Shown in pieces: positions 41,427 through 50,221 of a DNA stretch of 54,023 bases. The notes under the pieces were generated by a model that was not told where the DNA came from, did not search any database, and saw only the letters and a list, made by a program, of their open reading frames with translations. The position numbers and the translations under genes are program-made. Source of the DNA: Lentisphaerota bacterium (GTDB taxonomy: Bacteria; Verrucomicrobiota; Lentisphaeria; Victivallales; Victivallaceae); contig SUWL01000010.1 of NCBI GenBank assembly GCA_015061495.1, positions 1 to 54,023 on the forward strand, written 5' to 3'. The first letter of the stretch is position 1; every line of letters starts with the position of its first letter.

Positions 41427-42314
41427 TCAAGAGATCTTTTTGCGAAACTCCCGCGGCGAACAACCGCTGATATTCCGGAACACCCGGTTGAATTGCGACA
41501 AACTGCCGAAGCCGCATAAAAATGCTACTTCTCCGACAGCCAGATCCGTTTCACGGAGCATCTCTTTTGCCTTATCCACCCGGAAACAACTTAAATAAAC
41601 ATTGAATCCGACTCCCAATGTCTGATGGAACATCCGGCTGAAATAATTGGCGGTAAAGAAAAATTTTTTCGCGACAGATTCCACGGTAAGCGGTTTGGAA
41701 TAGTTATCGTGGATATAATTACGGATCAACTGAATTTTGTCCGGCGTATTCACAGATTCCATATACATCAGATTATGATGGGTGGAAACGACCAAAGCCC
41801 CCATCAACTGCAGATAATCAATCAGACCTTCCATCTGGGTCGTGGTCAATTCAACCGTATGACTGCTGTGATTTATCAGCTGCTGCTCATCCAACCCGGT
41901 TTTTTCCGCAAGCTTCCGGAAAGTTTCCCTTCCCGGTCCCGGTTGATCTTTAATGTGAAACTGCCCGCTGGTTAAACAGCCGAGATAGACTCCATTCCCG
42001 GAAAACAGCGGAACAACGATATCCACCAATCCGGCGTAGCAGGTATAAATCTGCACCTGTTTGGACAAACGGGCATTGTCCGCAGCTGCTCCATCCTGAA
42101 GCCGGCAAAGTTCCCTGCCGTTCACCGAATGGCGCAGACAATCGCACAGCGGATTGAAATGTCTGCCTTTGGACAATTTCAACGAAACTCCGTCTGCACT
42201 GATAAAGTCGATAACGATTCCAAGCATTTTAAATACACAATCATGATATTCATGCAGCTGCTTTTCGTTACCGAGTTTGGCAAATACCCTGGTTACAATG
42301 TCATAATGATTCAT
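41427..42314 (-). CDS. PocR-domain AraC-family regulator
   Basis: The 295-residue protein has an N-terminal PocR ligand-sensing domain (about 25-170) whose conserved cysteines are visible (CDCLRHS, GRELC, YTCYAGLVDIVVPL), and a C-terminal AraC helix-turn-helix pair (about 195-295: LIRNYIHDNYSKPLTVESVA, ending ISGCSPREFRKKI). It should bind a small molecule and activate transcription. ATG 42314 is chosen; an ATG at 42353 lies at the predicted transcription start. It is divergent from the phosphotriesterase-like gene with overlapping -35 boxes, so it most likely controls that operon. Confidence 0.88.
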   Translation of the reverse strand: MNHYDIVTRVFAKLGNEKQLHEYHDCVFKMLGIVIDFISADGVSLKLSKGRHFNPLCDCLRHSVNGRELCRLQDGAAADNARLSKQVQIYTCYAGLVDIVVPLFSGNGVYLGCLTSGQFHIKDQPGPGRETFRKLAEKTGLDEQQLINHSSHTVELTTTQMEGLIDYLQLMGALVVSTHHNLMYMESVNTPDKIQLIRNYIHDNYSKPLTVESVAKKFFFTANYFSRMFHQTLGVGFNVYLSCFRVDKAKEMLRETDLAVGEVAFLCGFGSLSQFNRVFRNISGCSPREFRKKIS

Positions 42315-42353
42315 AAAAAATAGAACTTTCGTGCATTTTTGAAGATTTTGCAT

Positions 42354-42402
42354 AATATATCACCAAAAATGCGTAGATTCAAATTAAATTTTGTGGTATA
42401 AT
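42354..42402. promoter_or_regulatory. Divergent promoters between regulator and catabolic operon
   Basis: Minus strand (regulator): TTGAAT 42382-42377, 17 bp, TATATT 42359-42354. Plus strand (operon): TAGATT 42374-42379, 17 bp, TATAAT 42397-42402. The -35 boxes overlap. The plus-strand -35 is poor, as expected for a promoter needing an activator. Confidence 0.65.
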
Positions 42403-42456
42403 ATAGTGCGAACAGAATTTTTTCACATTGACTGCATATTTACGAAAGGCTGAACC

Positions 42457-43473
42457 ATGCAGAATAAAAAAATCATCACCGTAACCGGTGAAGTTGATAT
42501 CGGACAATGCCAAAAGGTATTGTCTCACGAACATCTTTTTATAGACATAACCAATCAGGCTGCCCCTGGAGCTTCAGAAAAAACCATCTCTCCGGCGGAC
42601 CGGCAGCAGCTGATGCGCGATCCATACTCGATCCGGGATAATCTGCTTTTAAACGATCCGGATGAAGTGGTAAGGGAGTGTCAGACCTTGCAGCTTTACG
42701 GCTGCGATACGATCGTCGATTGCAGCACCCCGCAAATCGGCAGAGATCCGGAAGTGCTGAAAAAAGTCTCCATGCAAACCGGTACAAAAATAGTCATGGG
42801 CTGCGGCTATTACACTGCCGATACCCATCCGGCTGAATTCACCGCAATATCTGCGGAAACAGCCGCCGCTGTGCTGATCGATGAAATAAAAAACGGTATC
42901 AACGGCATCCGCCCCGGAGTCATCGGCGAGATCGGTACCAGCAAAGAGATCATGCCGGATGAGAAAAAGGCACTCCGGGCTGCCGCAATTGCTCACCAAG
43001 ACTGCGGTCTGGCTGTTCAAGTCCACATTTTCCCCTGGTCAACGAACGGCCTTGAAGCGATGGATATTTTAATGGCAGGCGGAGTTGCCCCGGAAAAAAT
43101 CGTCATCTGCCACTCCGATGTGGAACCGAACTGGAAATACATTTCCCAACTGCTGAAATGCGGAGTCTATGTTGAATTGGACAACTTCGGCAAAGAATTC
43201 ACTCCTGCTCCGGACGGTTTTGCCGCCGGCAAATTCATCCCGGATATCGAACGGGCAGAACTGGCGGCAAAAATCATCGATGCCGGATTCGGTTCACAGC
43301 TGCTTATAACCAATGACATTTGTTTAAAGTGTATGCTCCCGTCATGCGGCGGCGAAGGTTATTCCCATATTTTCCGCAATGCAGTACCGATGATCGCTGA
43401 TTGCGGAATAGATGAAACGTACTTGAAAGAGGTGGTTTTACGCCAAAACCCGCTTACGGTGCTGGCGGTTTGA
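42457..43473 (+). CDS. Phosphotriesterase-family metallohydrolase
   Basis: This family (PTE/Php) has a (beta/alpha)8 barrel with two metals and hydrolyses phosphotriesters, lactones or esters. The 338-residue protein has metal ligands HEHLFID (His24, His26), VIGEIGTS (Glu in the bridging-ligand position, as in Php-type proteins), QVHIFPW (His), VICHSD (His) and LITNDIC, where Asn-Asp replaces the usual His-Asp. It has no signal peptide, so it is cytosolic. It opens the operon of large secreted proteins and may process an imported sugar lactone or ester; the substrate is not known. Confidence 0.82.
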   Translation: MQNKKIITVTGEVDIGQCQKVLSHEHLFIDITNQAAPGASEKTISPADRQQLMRDPYSIRDNLLLNDPDEVVRECQTLQLYGCDTIVDCSTPQIGRDPEVLKKVSMQTGTKIVMGCGYYTADTHPAEFTAISAETAAAVLIDEIKNGINGIRPGVIGEIGTSKEIMPDEKKALRAAAIAHQDCGLAVQVHIFPWSTNGLEAMDILMAGGVAPEKIVICHSDVEPNWKYISQLLKCGVYVELDNFGKEFTPAPDGFAAGKFIPDIERAELAAKIIDAGFGSQLLITNDICLKCMLPSCGGEGYSHIFRNAVPMIADCGIDETYLKEVVLRQNPLTVLAV

Positions 43474-43507
43474 AACAGATATCCGGACAACACAAAGGAG
43501 GTTTTAC

Positions 43508-45946
43508 ATGAAAAAAACAAGTATCCTGTTAGCAGTGCTGTCGGCAATATTCACCCTTGCTGCAGCAGAAAAAAATCTGGTCATAAACGGCACATTCGAC
43601 ATGAAAGGAAAGAGTTTTCCACCGTTTTGGATGTTCCGCTCCCACACTCCGAGTACCGTGGACTGTTTTTCTGACGGCGGTCCCAACGGATTGGGATTTC
43701 TGCGGGTCAACGGCAGAAAATCACTCATTTTGATCCAGCAGAACAACATTTCTCTTGTCAAGGATGAAAAATACCGCATCAGTGCCTATGTCCGCACCCG
43801 GAATCTCACCGGCAAACGCAACTGTGTTGCCATCCATCCGGGAAAAGCGCACTCCGGTCTGGAATTTCCGGAAAACCAGCCGGAATGGAAATATATTGAG
43901 AAGATCCACGAAGGCTACGCCACCGGAGATGCATTCTACTTCTCAATCGAAGTAGACTCTCCCGACGGTCAGCTGGATATCGCCGATTTGAAAATCGTCC
44001 CCCTGGGAGCAAAAGGCATCGCCGGATCAAAACGGCAGATCGAAAGTGTCTTTCAGCAGCTCGTTCCGCTCAACCTTTTGCGTTACATAAATGTAAACCA
44101 GCCGGAACTGGAATTTTTCTGGGTCGGCGAACTCCCCGGCAAACCGGAGGAAATGCGCTGCCGATTCACTCTTAACGGCAAAAAACTTACGGTCCCGTTT
44201 TCCACTAAAAAATTTACCGTCCCCCTGAAATCCCTCGCTCCGGCTGCCGGTGAAGCGGAACTGAAACTTGATATCCTTGCCAAATCCGGCAAAACTCTTT
44301 TCTCCCAAACCTATCCTGTGCGTTTCATAAAGCATCCGGATTCCTCCACCCCGCCGAAACGGCTCAACAATCTGGTCAGCATCGTTTATGAAGGCAAACT
44401 TGCCGCCGGAGAAAAACGCCGCTTTACCAATCCCCGCAACAACTGGGTGCTGATCCGCTACACCGGCAAAAATAAACCGGCATTGAAATTAGACGGCAAA
44501 GTGGTTCTGGAAAAAGATTATCCCCATGGCACGACTGTCCGCTGTCTGGACATGGGTAACTATACTTTGGAAAACAGCAGCAAGGAAGATTGCGAAATTT
44601 CCATCCGTCTGGTTCCGGATATGCACATGTTCCCCCTCTGGCACACCCGGGTGCCCGGCAACGGCTCATACGATTGGACATTTGCCAAAAAATATATGCT
44701 CCCGGCATTCACCACCATCAACGTCGGCGGGATCGGAAAAGAAGAAAAACCGGAAGTGGAACGCTTCGGGCTGAAACTGCTGGACAACGCCAGCGCCATC
44801 AAATTCGGCACTGCAGAAGAGCTGGTAAAAAGATTTGAAAATAACGCTTCTCTCAAATCCACGCATTTTGACGGCATCACCATGGACGAAGTCGAATACT
44901 GGAGCTGCAAAGTGCCCGCTCCTTATGCCAAAGGCCTGCGGATGTTCAAAAATCCCGGAAACAAAGAGATCCGCACCTGGGTCATCGGACCGCCGAGTCC
45001 CTCTTATGCGGATTTCATTTCCAGTGTCGCCAACGTTTCCGGCGGTCACGGCAGACTGCTTTATGAAGTCTATAACCGCTCTCACTATACTGAAGATGAT
45101 GCGGCAAAATATATCCGCCAGACTGCCCAGCACGCGGCTCTTTACAAAGATATTTCACCCAAACTTTTCAATAATATTTCGGTCATCCTCGGCAACTTCT
45201 GCCTTGCACCGATGATTTCACTGAACAGTATTCCCAGCGTGGACTTCCGCTACTATCTGGATATGCAGATGAACCTGATCGCCAATGATCCCGCACTGGA
45301 CGGCATCGGCGGTGTCGGTTACTGGGGAACTCAAAGCTGTGATGAGGAAACGTTGCGCTGGTGTTTCGCGCTGCTCAAACACTATGCGGTCGAAGGAAAT
45401 ACCGAAATGCTGTCAAAGAAATACGGTTATACATTCAACCTCGACTGGATAAAAAATCCTGATTTTGAAGAGAAACTTGACCACTGGCAGGTTTCCGGAA
45501 AAGTCGAAGCGGGTTACCTTAAAAACTTCAGCCAAAAGTATGAAAAACGTTACGATCCCGGCTACGGTCAGGGCGATACCTTTGCCATATTCACCAAAGA
45601 AGGTTCCACCCCGGCAGAACTCCGGCAGAAAATTACCGGACTTACCCCCGGCAAACTCTATTCGGTCTACTATATGAGTGCCGATTATGACGATGTCCTC
45701 AAGGAAAAACACAACCCCAAACGGATTCCTCTGCAGTTGACCATCCCCGGGGCAGTCATCACCCGGAGAAGTTACTATATCGACAACCGTCCGGCAACCA
45801 GTATCAAAGTAAGTGTCAACTGCTGCAAATATGTTTTCCGTGCAAAAAACAGCGAAGCTGAACTGGTTTTCAGCAACCGCAAAGCTCCTTCCGGCAGCCG
45901 GCAGGTACTCAATTACATCACGGTAAGACCGTATTTTGAACCCTAA
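43508..45946 (+). CDS. Large secreted glycan-active-like protein, paralogue A
   Basis: The 812-residue protein has a signal peptide (about 1-20), an N-terminal beta-sandwich (about 20-170: NLVINGTFDMKGKSFPPFWM, typical of carbohydrate-binding CBM4/9-like folds), a middle beta-rich part (about 190-390), a central domain (about 390-640) and a second beta-sandwich at the C-terminus (about 650-812, KNPDFEEKLDHWQVSGKVEA). The central domain holds candidate acids Asp460-Glu461 (GITMDEVEYW), a later Glu in LLYEVYNR, and GVGYWGTQSCDEETLRWC. I recognise no named glycoside hydrolase family. It is paralogous along its length to the protein at 50222-52714. A strong AAAGGAGG ribosome site precedes it. Confidence 0.75.
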   Translation: MKKTSILLAVLSAIFTLAAAEKNLVINGTFDMKGKSFPPFWMFRSHTPSTVDCFSDGGPNGLGFLRVNGRKSLILIQQNNISLVKDEKYRISAYVRTRNLTGKRNCVAIHPGKAHSGLEFPENQPEWKYIEKIHEGYATGDAFYFSIEVDSPDGQLDIADLKIVPLGAKGIAGSKRQIESVFQQLVPLNLLRYINVNQPELEFFWVGELPGKPEEMRCRFTLNGKKLTVPFSTKKFTVPLKSLAPAAGEAELKLDILAKSGKTLFSQTYPVRFIKHPDSSTPPKRLNNLVSIVYEGKLAAGEKRRFTNPRNNWVLIRYTGKNKPALKLDGKVVLEKDYPHGTTVRCLDMGNYTLENSSKEDCEISIRLVPDMHMFPLWHTRVPGNGSYDWTFAKKYMLPAFTTINVGGIGKEEKPEVERFGLKLLDNASAIKFGTAEELVKRFENNASLKSTHFDGITMDEVEYWSCKVPAPYAKGLRMFKNPGNKEIRTWVIGPPSPSYADFISSVANVSGGHGRLLYEVYNRSHYTEDDAAKYIRQTAQHAALYKDISPKLFNNISVILGNFCLAPMISLNSIPSVDFRYYLDMQMNLIANDPALDGIGGVGYWGTQSCDEETLRWCFALLKHYAVEGNTEMLSKKYGYTFNLDWIKNPDFEEKLDHWQVSGKVEAGYLKNFSQKYEKRYDPGYGQGDTFAIFTKEGSTPAELRQKITGLTPGKLYSVYYMSADYDDVLKEKHNPKRIPLQLTIPGAVITRRSYYIDNRPATSIKVSVNCCKYVFRAKNSEAELVFSNRKAPSGSRQVLNYITVRPYFEP

Positions 45947-45971
45947 CCCAAACATAAGGAGGTCGTAAATC

Positions 45972-46742
45972 ATGAAAAACAACAATGCTTCCGAACACAC
46001 ATTTTCTTCGGGGAGTATCCCGAAGAAGCCCATGGGCTTCACCCTTATCGAACTGTTGGTGGTCATTGCGATCATCGCCATTCTGGCAGCGATTTTGCTT
46101 CCAGCCCTCAACTCTGCCCGGGAACGCGGTCATGCGGCAAGCTGCGTGAATAATTTGAAACAGATGGGAACTTATTTCATACAGTATGCCGATGCCAACG
46201 AAGATTATTATATCCCGGCAAACTATAAGTTAATGGGACATGCCGACAATATTCTCTGGGTACAAACGTTTGAAAAATTTTTCGGTATCGCTGATTATCA
46301 GAAAACGCCGTATATATTCTGTCCAAAACGTCTGACCATCAATCAGGTCACCAATGCTCCCGGCAATAAATATTACCCGGGATACGGAGTTTTGCTTGCC
46401 GGACCGACCAGAAGATATGTCGCAGAAGCTAAAGGTACAACCCATCACCCGCAGAAAACAACCGCGATATACAAACCGAGTGCGACGATTCTGCTGTCCG
46501 ATGTGACCTATTATGCTACTGACGGTTCTTACAAAGGTACCGGCTATTATGTTGTTGACAATACTACAGCCGGGAATGGCAAAGGAACCACCAACAAAAC
46601 CGGCAATCTGACCGGAATACACAACAATGCCGACAATATGGCATTTTGCGACGGGCACGTTGAAGCGGTTTCCAAAGATATAATTGACGCATGGCTTGAC
46701 TCCACTACGCCCGAACGCGGCTATGGAGAATTGAAGAGGTAA
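45972..46742 (+). CDS. Prepilin-like protein with H-x9-DG tail (DUF1559-like)
   Basis: The 256-residue protein has a short charged leader (1-21), then [17 protein letters not shown] (from Gly22), the type IV prepilin cleavage site and hydrophobic helix with Glu at +5. The rest is a globular domain ending [17 protein letters not shown], the H-x9-DG motif typical of the large families of such proteins in Planctomycetes and Lentisphaerota. It should be processed by a prepilin peptidase and stay anchored to the inner membrane. Its place between two catabolic proteins suggests it serves the locus, for example as a substrate-binding or secretion accessory protein; that role is inference. Confidence 0.85.
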   Translation: MKNNNASEHTFSSGSIPKKPMGFTLIELLVVIAIIAILAAILLPALNSARERGHAASCVNNLKQMGTYFIQYADANEDYYIPANYKLMGHADNILWVQTFEKFFGIADYQKTPYIFCPKRLTINQVTNAPGNKYYPGYGVLLAGPTRRYVAEAKGTTHHPQKTTAIYKPSATILLSDVTYYATDGSYKGTGYYVVDNTTAGNGKGTTNKTGNLTGIHNNADNMAFCDGHVEAVSKDIIDAWLDSTTPERGYGELKR

Positions 46743-46751
46743 TTTAACAAA

Positions 46752-48773
46752 ATGTTCGATAAAAAACAACAGGAAACCTGGATCTGGACAGAGCTGCTCG
46801 CCTTTGACCGGGAACAGCCGGATTGCGGGGTAAAAGCCTATCTCGACCGGCTGGGATTCATCCCAGCCGGTATCTCCGCACTGCTTTCGGCGGTTGACTT
46901 CGTGCTGCTGCACAAAGGCATGGAGGAGGAATATGAGCTTTTCCCCGATGTCTGTTCACGCTTCGGACACGAAAAAAACGAAGAGCGTGCCCGGCAGAAG
47001 TGGACGAACTACGATCTCCGCCGCCTGATCGCCGAACTCCACAAACACAATATAAAAATTTTCGTATCAGTATTCATCCGGATCATGCATGACCGGTACC
47101 ACAGGGAATTTGTTTCCGAACATCCGGAAATCCGCATGGGGGACAAAATTTACGGTTTGGACAATGCCGTATCTTTCCTTGCCAGAATGAATGACGGAAC
47201 CCTCTTTGAGGATATTTTCATCCCCAAACTGGTCGATGTCATGCGCGATTACGGCTTTGACGGCTGGCACGGCGCCGATGGACAGGGGCCGGGATGGAAT
47301 CTGACCCACTCGGATTCATCCGACAGTTTTGTTTTCCAATTCGCCGAATATCTCGGCAAAGACAAACTTCCGGCAAAATATCTGGAAAAAGCCGACGATT
47401 CCGAGGCAATGATGGCAGAAAGATTGGATTATATCTGGCAGAATTTCCGGAACGAATGGGCAAAATTCACTTCGGACTTTTGGGTACGATTCTGGAAAAA
47501 AGCCGCCGATGCCGCGCACCGCATCAATTGTGAAGTGATGATCAATTCGCCGTTTGCAAAGTCCATTTTTGAGTCCATTTTCTACTTCGGGCTGGATTAC
47601 CGGAAGCTCAACGGTTTGAAAATCGACTATCTGATCACCGAATCGGTCGTCACCAGTTGTGCCCTTAATTACGGCAACTACGAACGGGTCTTCGACTTCA
47701 GTGCCATGATCGCCGAAATGCGTGCCATCCTGCCGGAAATGAAGGTCATCGTCATGCCCGGCGTAAAAGATGTGGTGGAAAGTTACGATTCGCTCCGCCA
47801 TGCCCCCTGCCGGTTGGAACGGGATATTTTTGCCACGGTCAGCCAGAGCATCTTTGCCAATGGCAGAGCCAACCGTGCCGCCGATGGACATCTGATTTGC
47901 CTGGGTGACGGTATCACCGCTCAAGAGTGGAAATATCTGGAAGAGATCCGGGAAATGTCTTTCTCATTTGATATTTCCCGCGCGGGAGATATGGTTTGGA
48001 TGGTTGCTCCGGAAATCTTTGATCCGCTGATCAAAGAGTACGAAAAGTACGGTACCATGCCTCCATATCAGTTCCCTGCCCGGTTGACAGAAACGCAGAA
48101 TATCGATATATCCTGCGTAGTTCTGCCGGAAAACATCGACCGCCTGGAACAGCCGCTCTTTGTTCCGATGTTCAACCTTTACCCCCGGGATATCAAAGAC
48201 AAGATCCTTGCCCGTCCGGGATTGACAGTCCTCATGGGACGCTGGGAAGATGCCGGTCTGCCGGCAAATACTCCGGCGATCAAGTGCAAACTTGCCGCAG
48301 ATTATACGCTGTTTTGCACTATCCTCAATGGTAAACCGGTAAATGAACAGATGGTTGCAGATGTTTCCGGCCGACCGGCGTTTGACTGGAAACCGACTTA
48401 TCGCAAGTTCATTTCCACCCGGATACCGCGTACCGAAATTCCCGATGAGTTCTTCGATGCCGCCGGTGCCGCCATCCGCAGCAATCTGCCGGATTCCGCA
48501 TTGCTCAATCCTGAAGACCAAGTCACCCAAATGAATTTCCATGACCCGGCAGGCAATCGTCAGATCGCCCTGCTCTCGCACCGGGACAATTACTGTGTCG
48601 CCCGTTATCAGTTGGACGATGAGGGAAAAGTACTGGAAAAACTCAGTCCATTCCCCTATTCACCGCTTCACATTGCCAATGGTCTTCTGGCGCTGGATGA
48701 GCATGACTCACCCTTGCATTTACCACCGAGAGGTATTATATTAATAAAAGTAACAACAGGAGCAAAAAAATGA
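46752..48773 (+). CDS. Cytosolic TIM-barrel-like protein, possible new hydrolase family
   Basis: The 673-residue product has no signal peptide. The first ~430 residues alternate helix and strand (KHNIKIFVSVFIRIMHDRY; MRDYGFDGWHGADGQGPGWN at about 165-184; NCEVMINSP; KIDYLITESVVTSC; EMKVIVMPG), as in a TIM barrel with acidic residues at strand ends, suggesting a glycoside-hydrolase-like active site (Asp in GADG, Glu in ITES). The C-terminal ~230 residues look like a beta-sandwich domain. I cannot place it in a named family. It sits between the prepilin gene and a secreted beta-sandwich gene, which starts inside its stop codon (ATGA). Confidence 0.65.
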   Translation: MFDKKQQETWIWTELLAFDREQPDCGVKAYLDRLGFIPAGISALLSAVDFVLLHKGMEEEYELFPDVCSRFGHEKNEERARQKWTNYDLRRLIAELHKHNIKIFVSVFIRIMHDRYHREFVSEHPEIRMGDKIYGLDNAVSFLARMNDGTLFEDIFIPKLVDVMRDYGFDGWHGADGQGPGWNLTHSDSSDSFVFQFAEYLGKDKLPAKYLEKADDSEAMMAERLDYIWQNFRNEWAKFTSDFWVRFWKKAADAAHRINCEVMINSPFAKSIFESIFYFGLDYRKLNGLKIDYLITESVVTSCALNYGNYERVFDFSAMIAEMRAILPEMKVIVMPGVKDVVESYDSLRHAPCRLERDIFATVSQSIFANGRANRAADGHLICLGDGITAQEWKYLEEIREMSFSFDISRAGDMVWMVAPEIFDPLIKEYEKYGTMPPYQFPARLTETQNIDISCVVLPENIDRLEQPLFVPMFNLYPRDIKDKILARPGLTVLMGRWEDAGLPANTPAIKCKLAADYTLFCTILNGKPVNEQMVADVSGRPAFDWKPTYRKFISTRIPRTEIPDEFFDAAGAAIRSNLPDSALLNPEDQVTQMNFHDPAGNRQIALLSHRDNYCVARYQLDDEGKVLEKLSPFPYSPLHIANGLLALDEHDSPLHLPPRGIILIKVTTGAKK

Positions 48774-49561
48774 AAAAAACGATTCTTTTTCCGCTTATGG
48801 CGGCGGTACTGGCAACGTTGACAGCCGGAGCTGAAACATATACCTACAATACTCCGGGCAACTGGCGCCGCTCAAAAGATTTCATCCCCGTTGCAGACGG
48901 AGTGCTGCAAATCAAAGCTTCCGCTCACGAAACTGCCCGCAACACCGTCAATGTCGATCCGGAAAAAAGTTATAAGGTATCCATGAAAATCCGCCTTCAA
49001 GGTACTGTTCCAAGTCAGGTATACCTGCTTGCCATGCCGATTTCCGAAGAGGGACGCACCATCCAGATGTACCATGTCACTCCGGTCACCGGCAGCGACG
49101 GTGTTCTGGCTGCTGACTGCACTAAAAATGATACATTCATCATCGTCAAACCGGACAGCCGCCGTCACTGGTCGCCCATCCGCAGCTGGCGGGTTCACTT
49201 CAATTCTGCCAAAGATGCGTCCGATCTGCCGAATTATGACGTTTCCAACAATCTGGACAAAATCGAAGACACCGCTGACGGAAATATTAAAGTTTCTTTC
49301 CGCGGCAAAGCATTGGTCGACGCCAAAGCCGGTACTCCCGTGCGCCTGACTCAAGGCGGCGCATATATGTACCTCGCCGGAATCAAACCGACCGCCCAGT
49401 GGACAGAGGTTTCCGGAACGGTCAAAGGTATAAATAACAACGGTTGGAGCAACAATGTTTTTCCGGTTGGGACCGCCAGTTTCGCCCCTGCCCTGCTCGC
49501 CAACTGGGGAACCAAAGGCGCAGTTATTGAAATCAAAGACTTCAAAGTAGAAGAAATCTGA
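48770..49561 (+). CDS. Secreted beta-sandwich protein, carbohydrate-binding suspected
   Basis: The 263-residue protein has a signal peptide (about 1-21) and then beta-rich sequence (ETYTYNTPGNWRRSKDFIPV, SYKVSMKIRLQGTVPSQVYL, ending ALLANWGTKGAVIEIKDFKV) like a galactose-binding-fold domain, as seen next to glycoside hydrolases. No catalytic site is seen. Its start codon overlaps the stop of the gene before it, and the HAD gene follows by 5 bases. It may bind the glycan at the cell surface or in the periplasm. Confidence 0.6.
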   Translation: MKKTILFPLMAAVLATLTAGAETYTYNTPGNWRRSKDFIPVADGVLQIKASAHETARNTVNVDPEKSYKVSMKIRLQGTVPSQVYLLAMPISEEGRTIQMYHVTPVTGSDGVLAADCTKNDTFIIVKPDSRRHWSPIRSWRVHFNSAKDASDLPNYDVSNNLDKIEDTADGNIKVSFRGKALVDAKAGTPVRLTQGGAYMYLAGIKPTAQWTEVSGTVKGINNNGWSNNVFPVGTASFAPALLANWGTKGAVIEIKDFKVEEI

Positions 49562-49566
49562 AAAAA

Positions 49567-50217
49567 ATGAACAATCTGATTATTTTTGATCTTGACGGCA
49601 CATTGATCAACTCCGTAGGCGGTATTGCCCAATCTGTAAACCGCACCAGGCAGGATTTCGGATTTGCTCCGCTGCCGATCGGGGTCATCACCTCGTTTAC
49701 CGGAGACGGAGCAAAAAAACTGCTGGAACGTTCCTGTGCCGATGTTACGCTGCCGGTTCCTTTGGAAGAGGCAGTTCAGGTCATGATCAAAAATTATGCA
49801 GCCGATCCGGTCTATGACACCTTCCTTTACGATGGCGTAAAGGAAGGATTGATCAGACTCAAAGATTCCGGATGGATTCTTGCGGTGGTCAGCAACAAAC
49901 CGCAACTGGTCGCAGAAAAGATCCTTGCCGGACTGGACGTCGCCCAACTTTTTCACGAAAATATCGGCGGCGGAGCCGGATTCCCGCTCAAACCGGCTCC
50001 GGATGCCATTTTTCACCTGATGGATAAATATCATATCTCTCCGGAAAAAACCTTCTTTGCCGGAGATAACCACACCGATATGAATGCCGCAAAAAATGCC
50101 GGTATAAAAAGCATTTTCTGCCGCTACGGATTCGGTGAAAAACTTGATACCGATTCAACAGTTGAGGTTGACAACTTTACAGAATTGACCGATTACCTTA
50201 TTGATTACAAAGGATAA
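49567..50217 (+). CDS. HAD-family phosphatase (phosphoglycolate phosphatase-like)
   Basis: The 216-residue protein has HAD motif I DLDGTLINS, motif II VVSNKPQ and motif IV FFAGDNHTDMNAAKNAG, with a helical cap (about 15-85). It resembles Gph/phosphoglycolate phosphatase by size and motifs, but HAD enzymes vary in substrate; here it may dephosphorylate a sugar phosphate produced by the locus. It is 4 bases before the second large secreted protein gene and overlaps no other gene. Assignment to a particular phosphate ester is not possible. Confidence 0.85.
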   Translation: MNNLIIFDLDGTLINSVGGIAQSVNRTRQDFGFAPLPIGVITSFTGDGAKKLLERSCADVTLPVPLEEAVQVMIKNYAADPVYDTFLYDGVKEGLIRLKDSGWILAVVSNKPQLVAEKILAGLDVAQLFHENIGGGAGFPLKPAPDAIFHLMDKYHISPEKTFFAGDNHTDMNAAKNAGIKSIFCRYGFGEKLDTDSTVEVDNFTELTDYLIDYKG

Positions 50218-50221
50218 CTCC

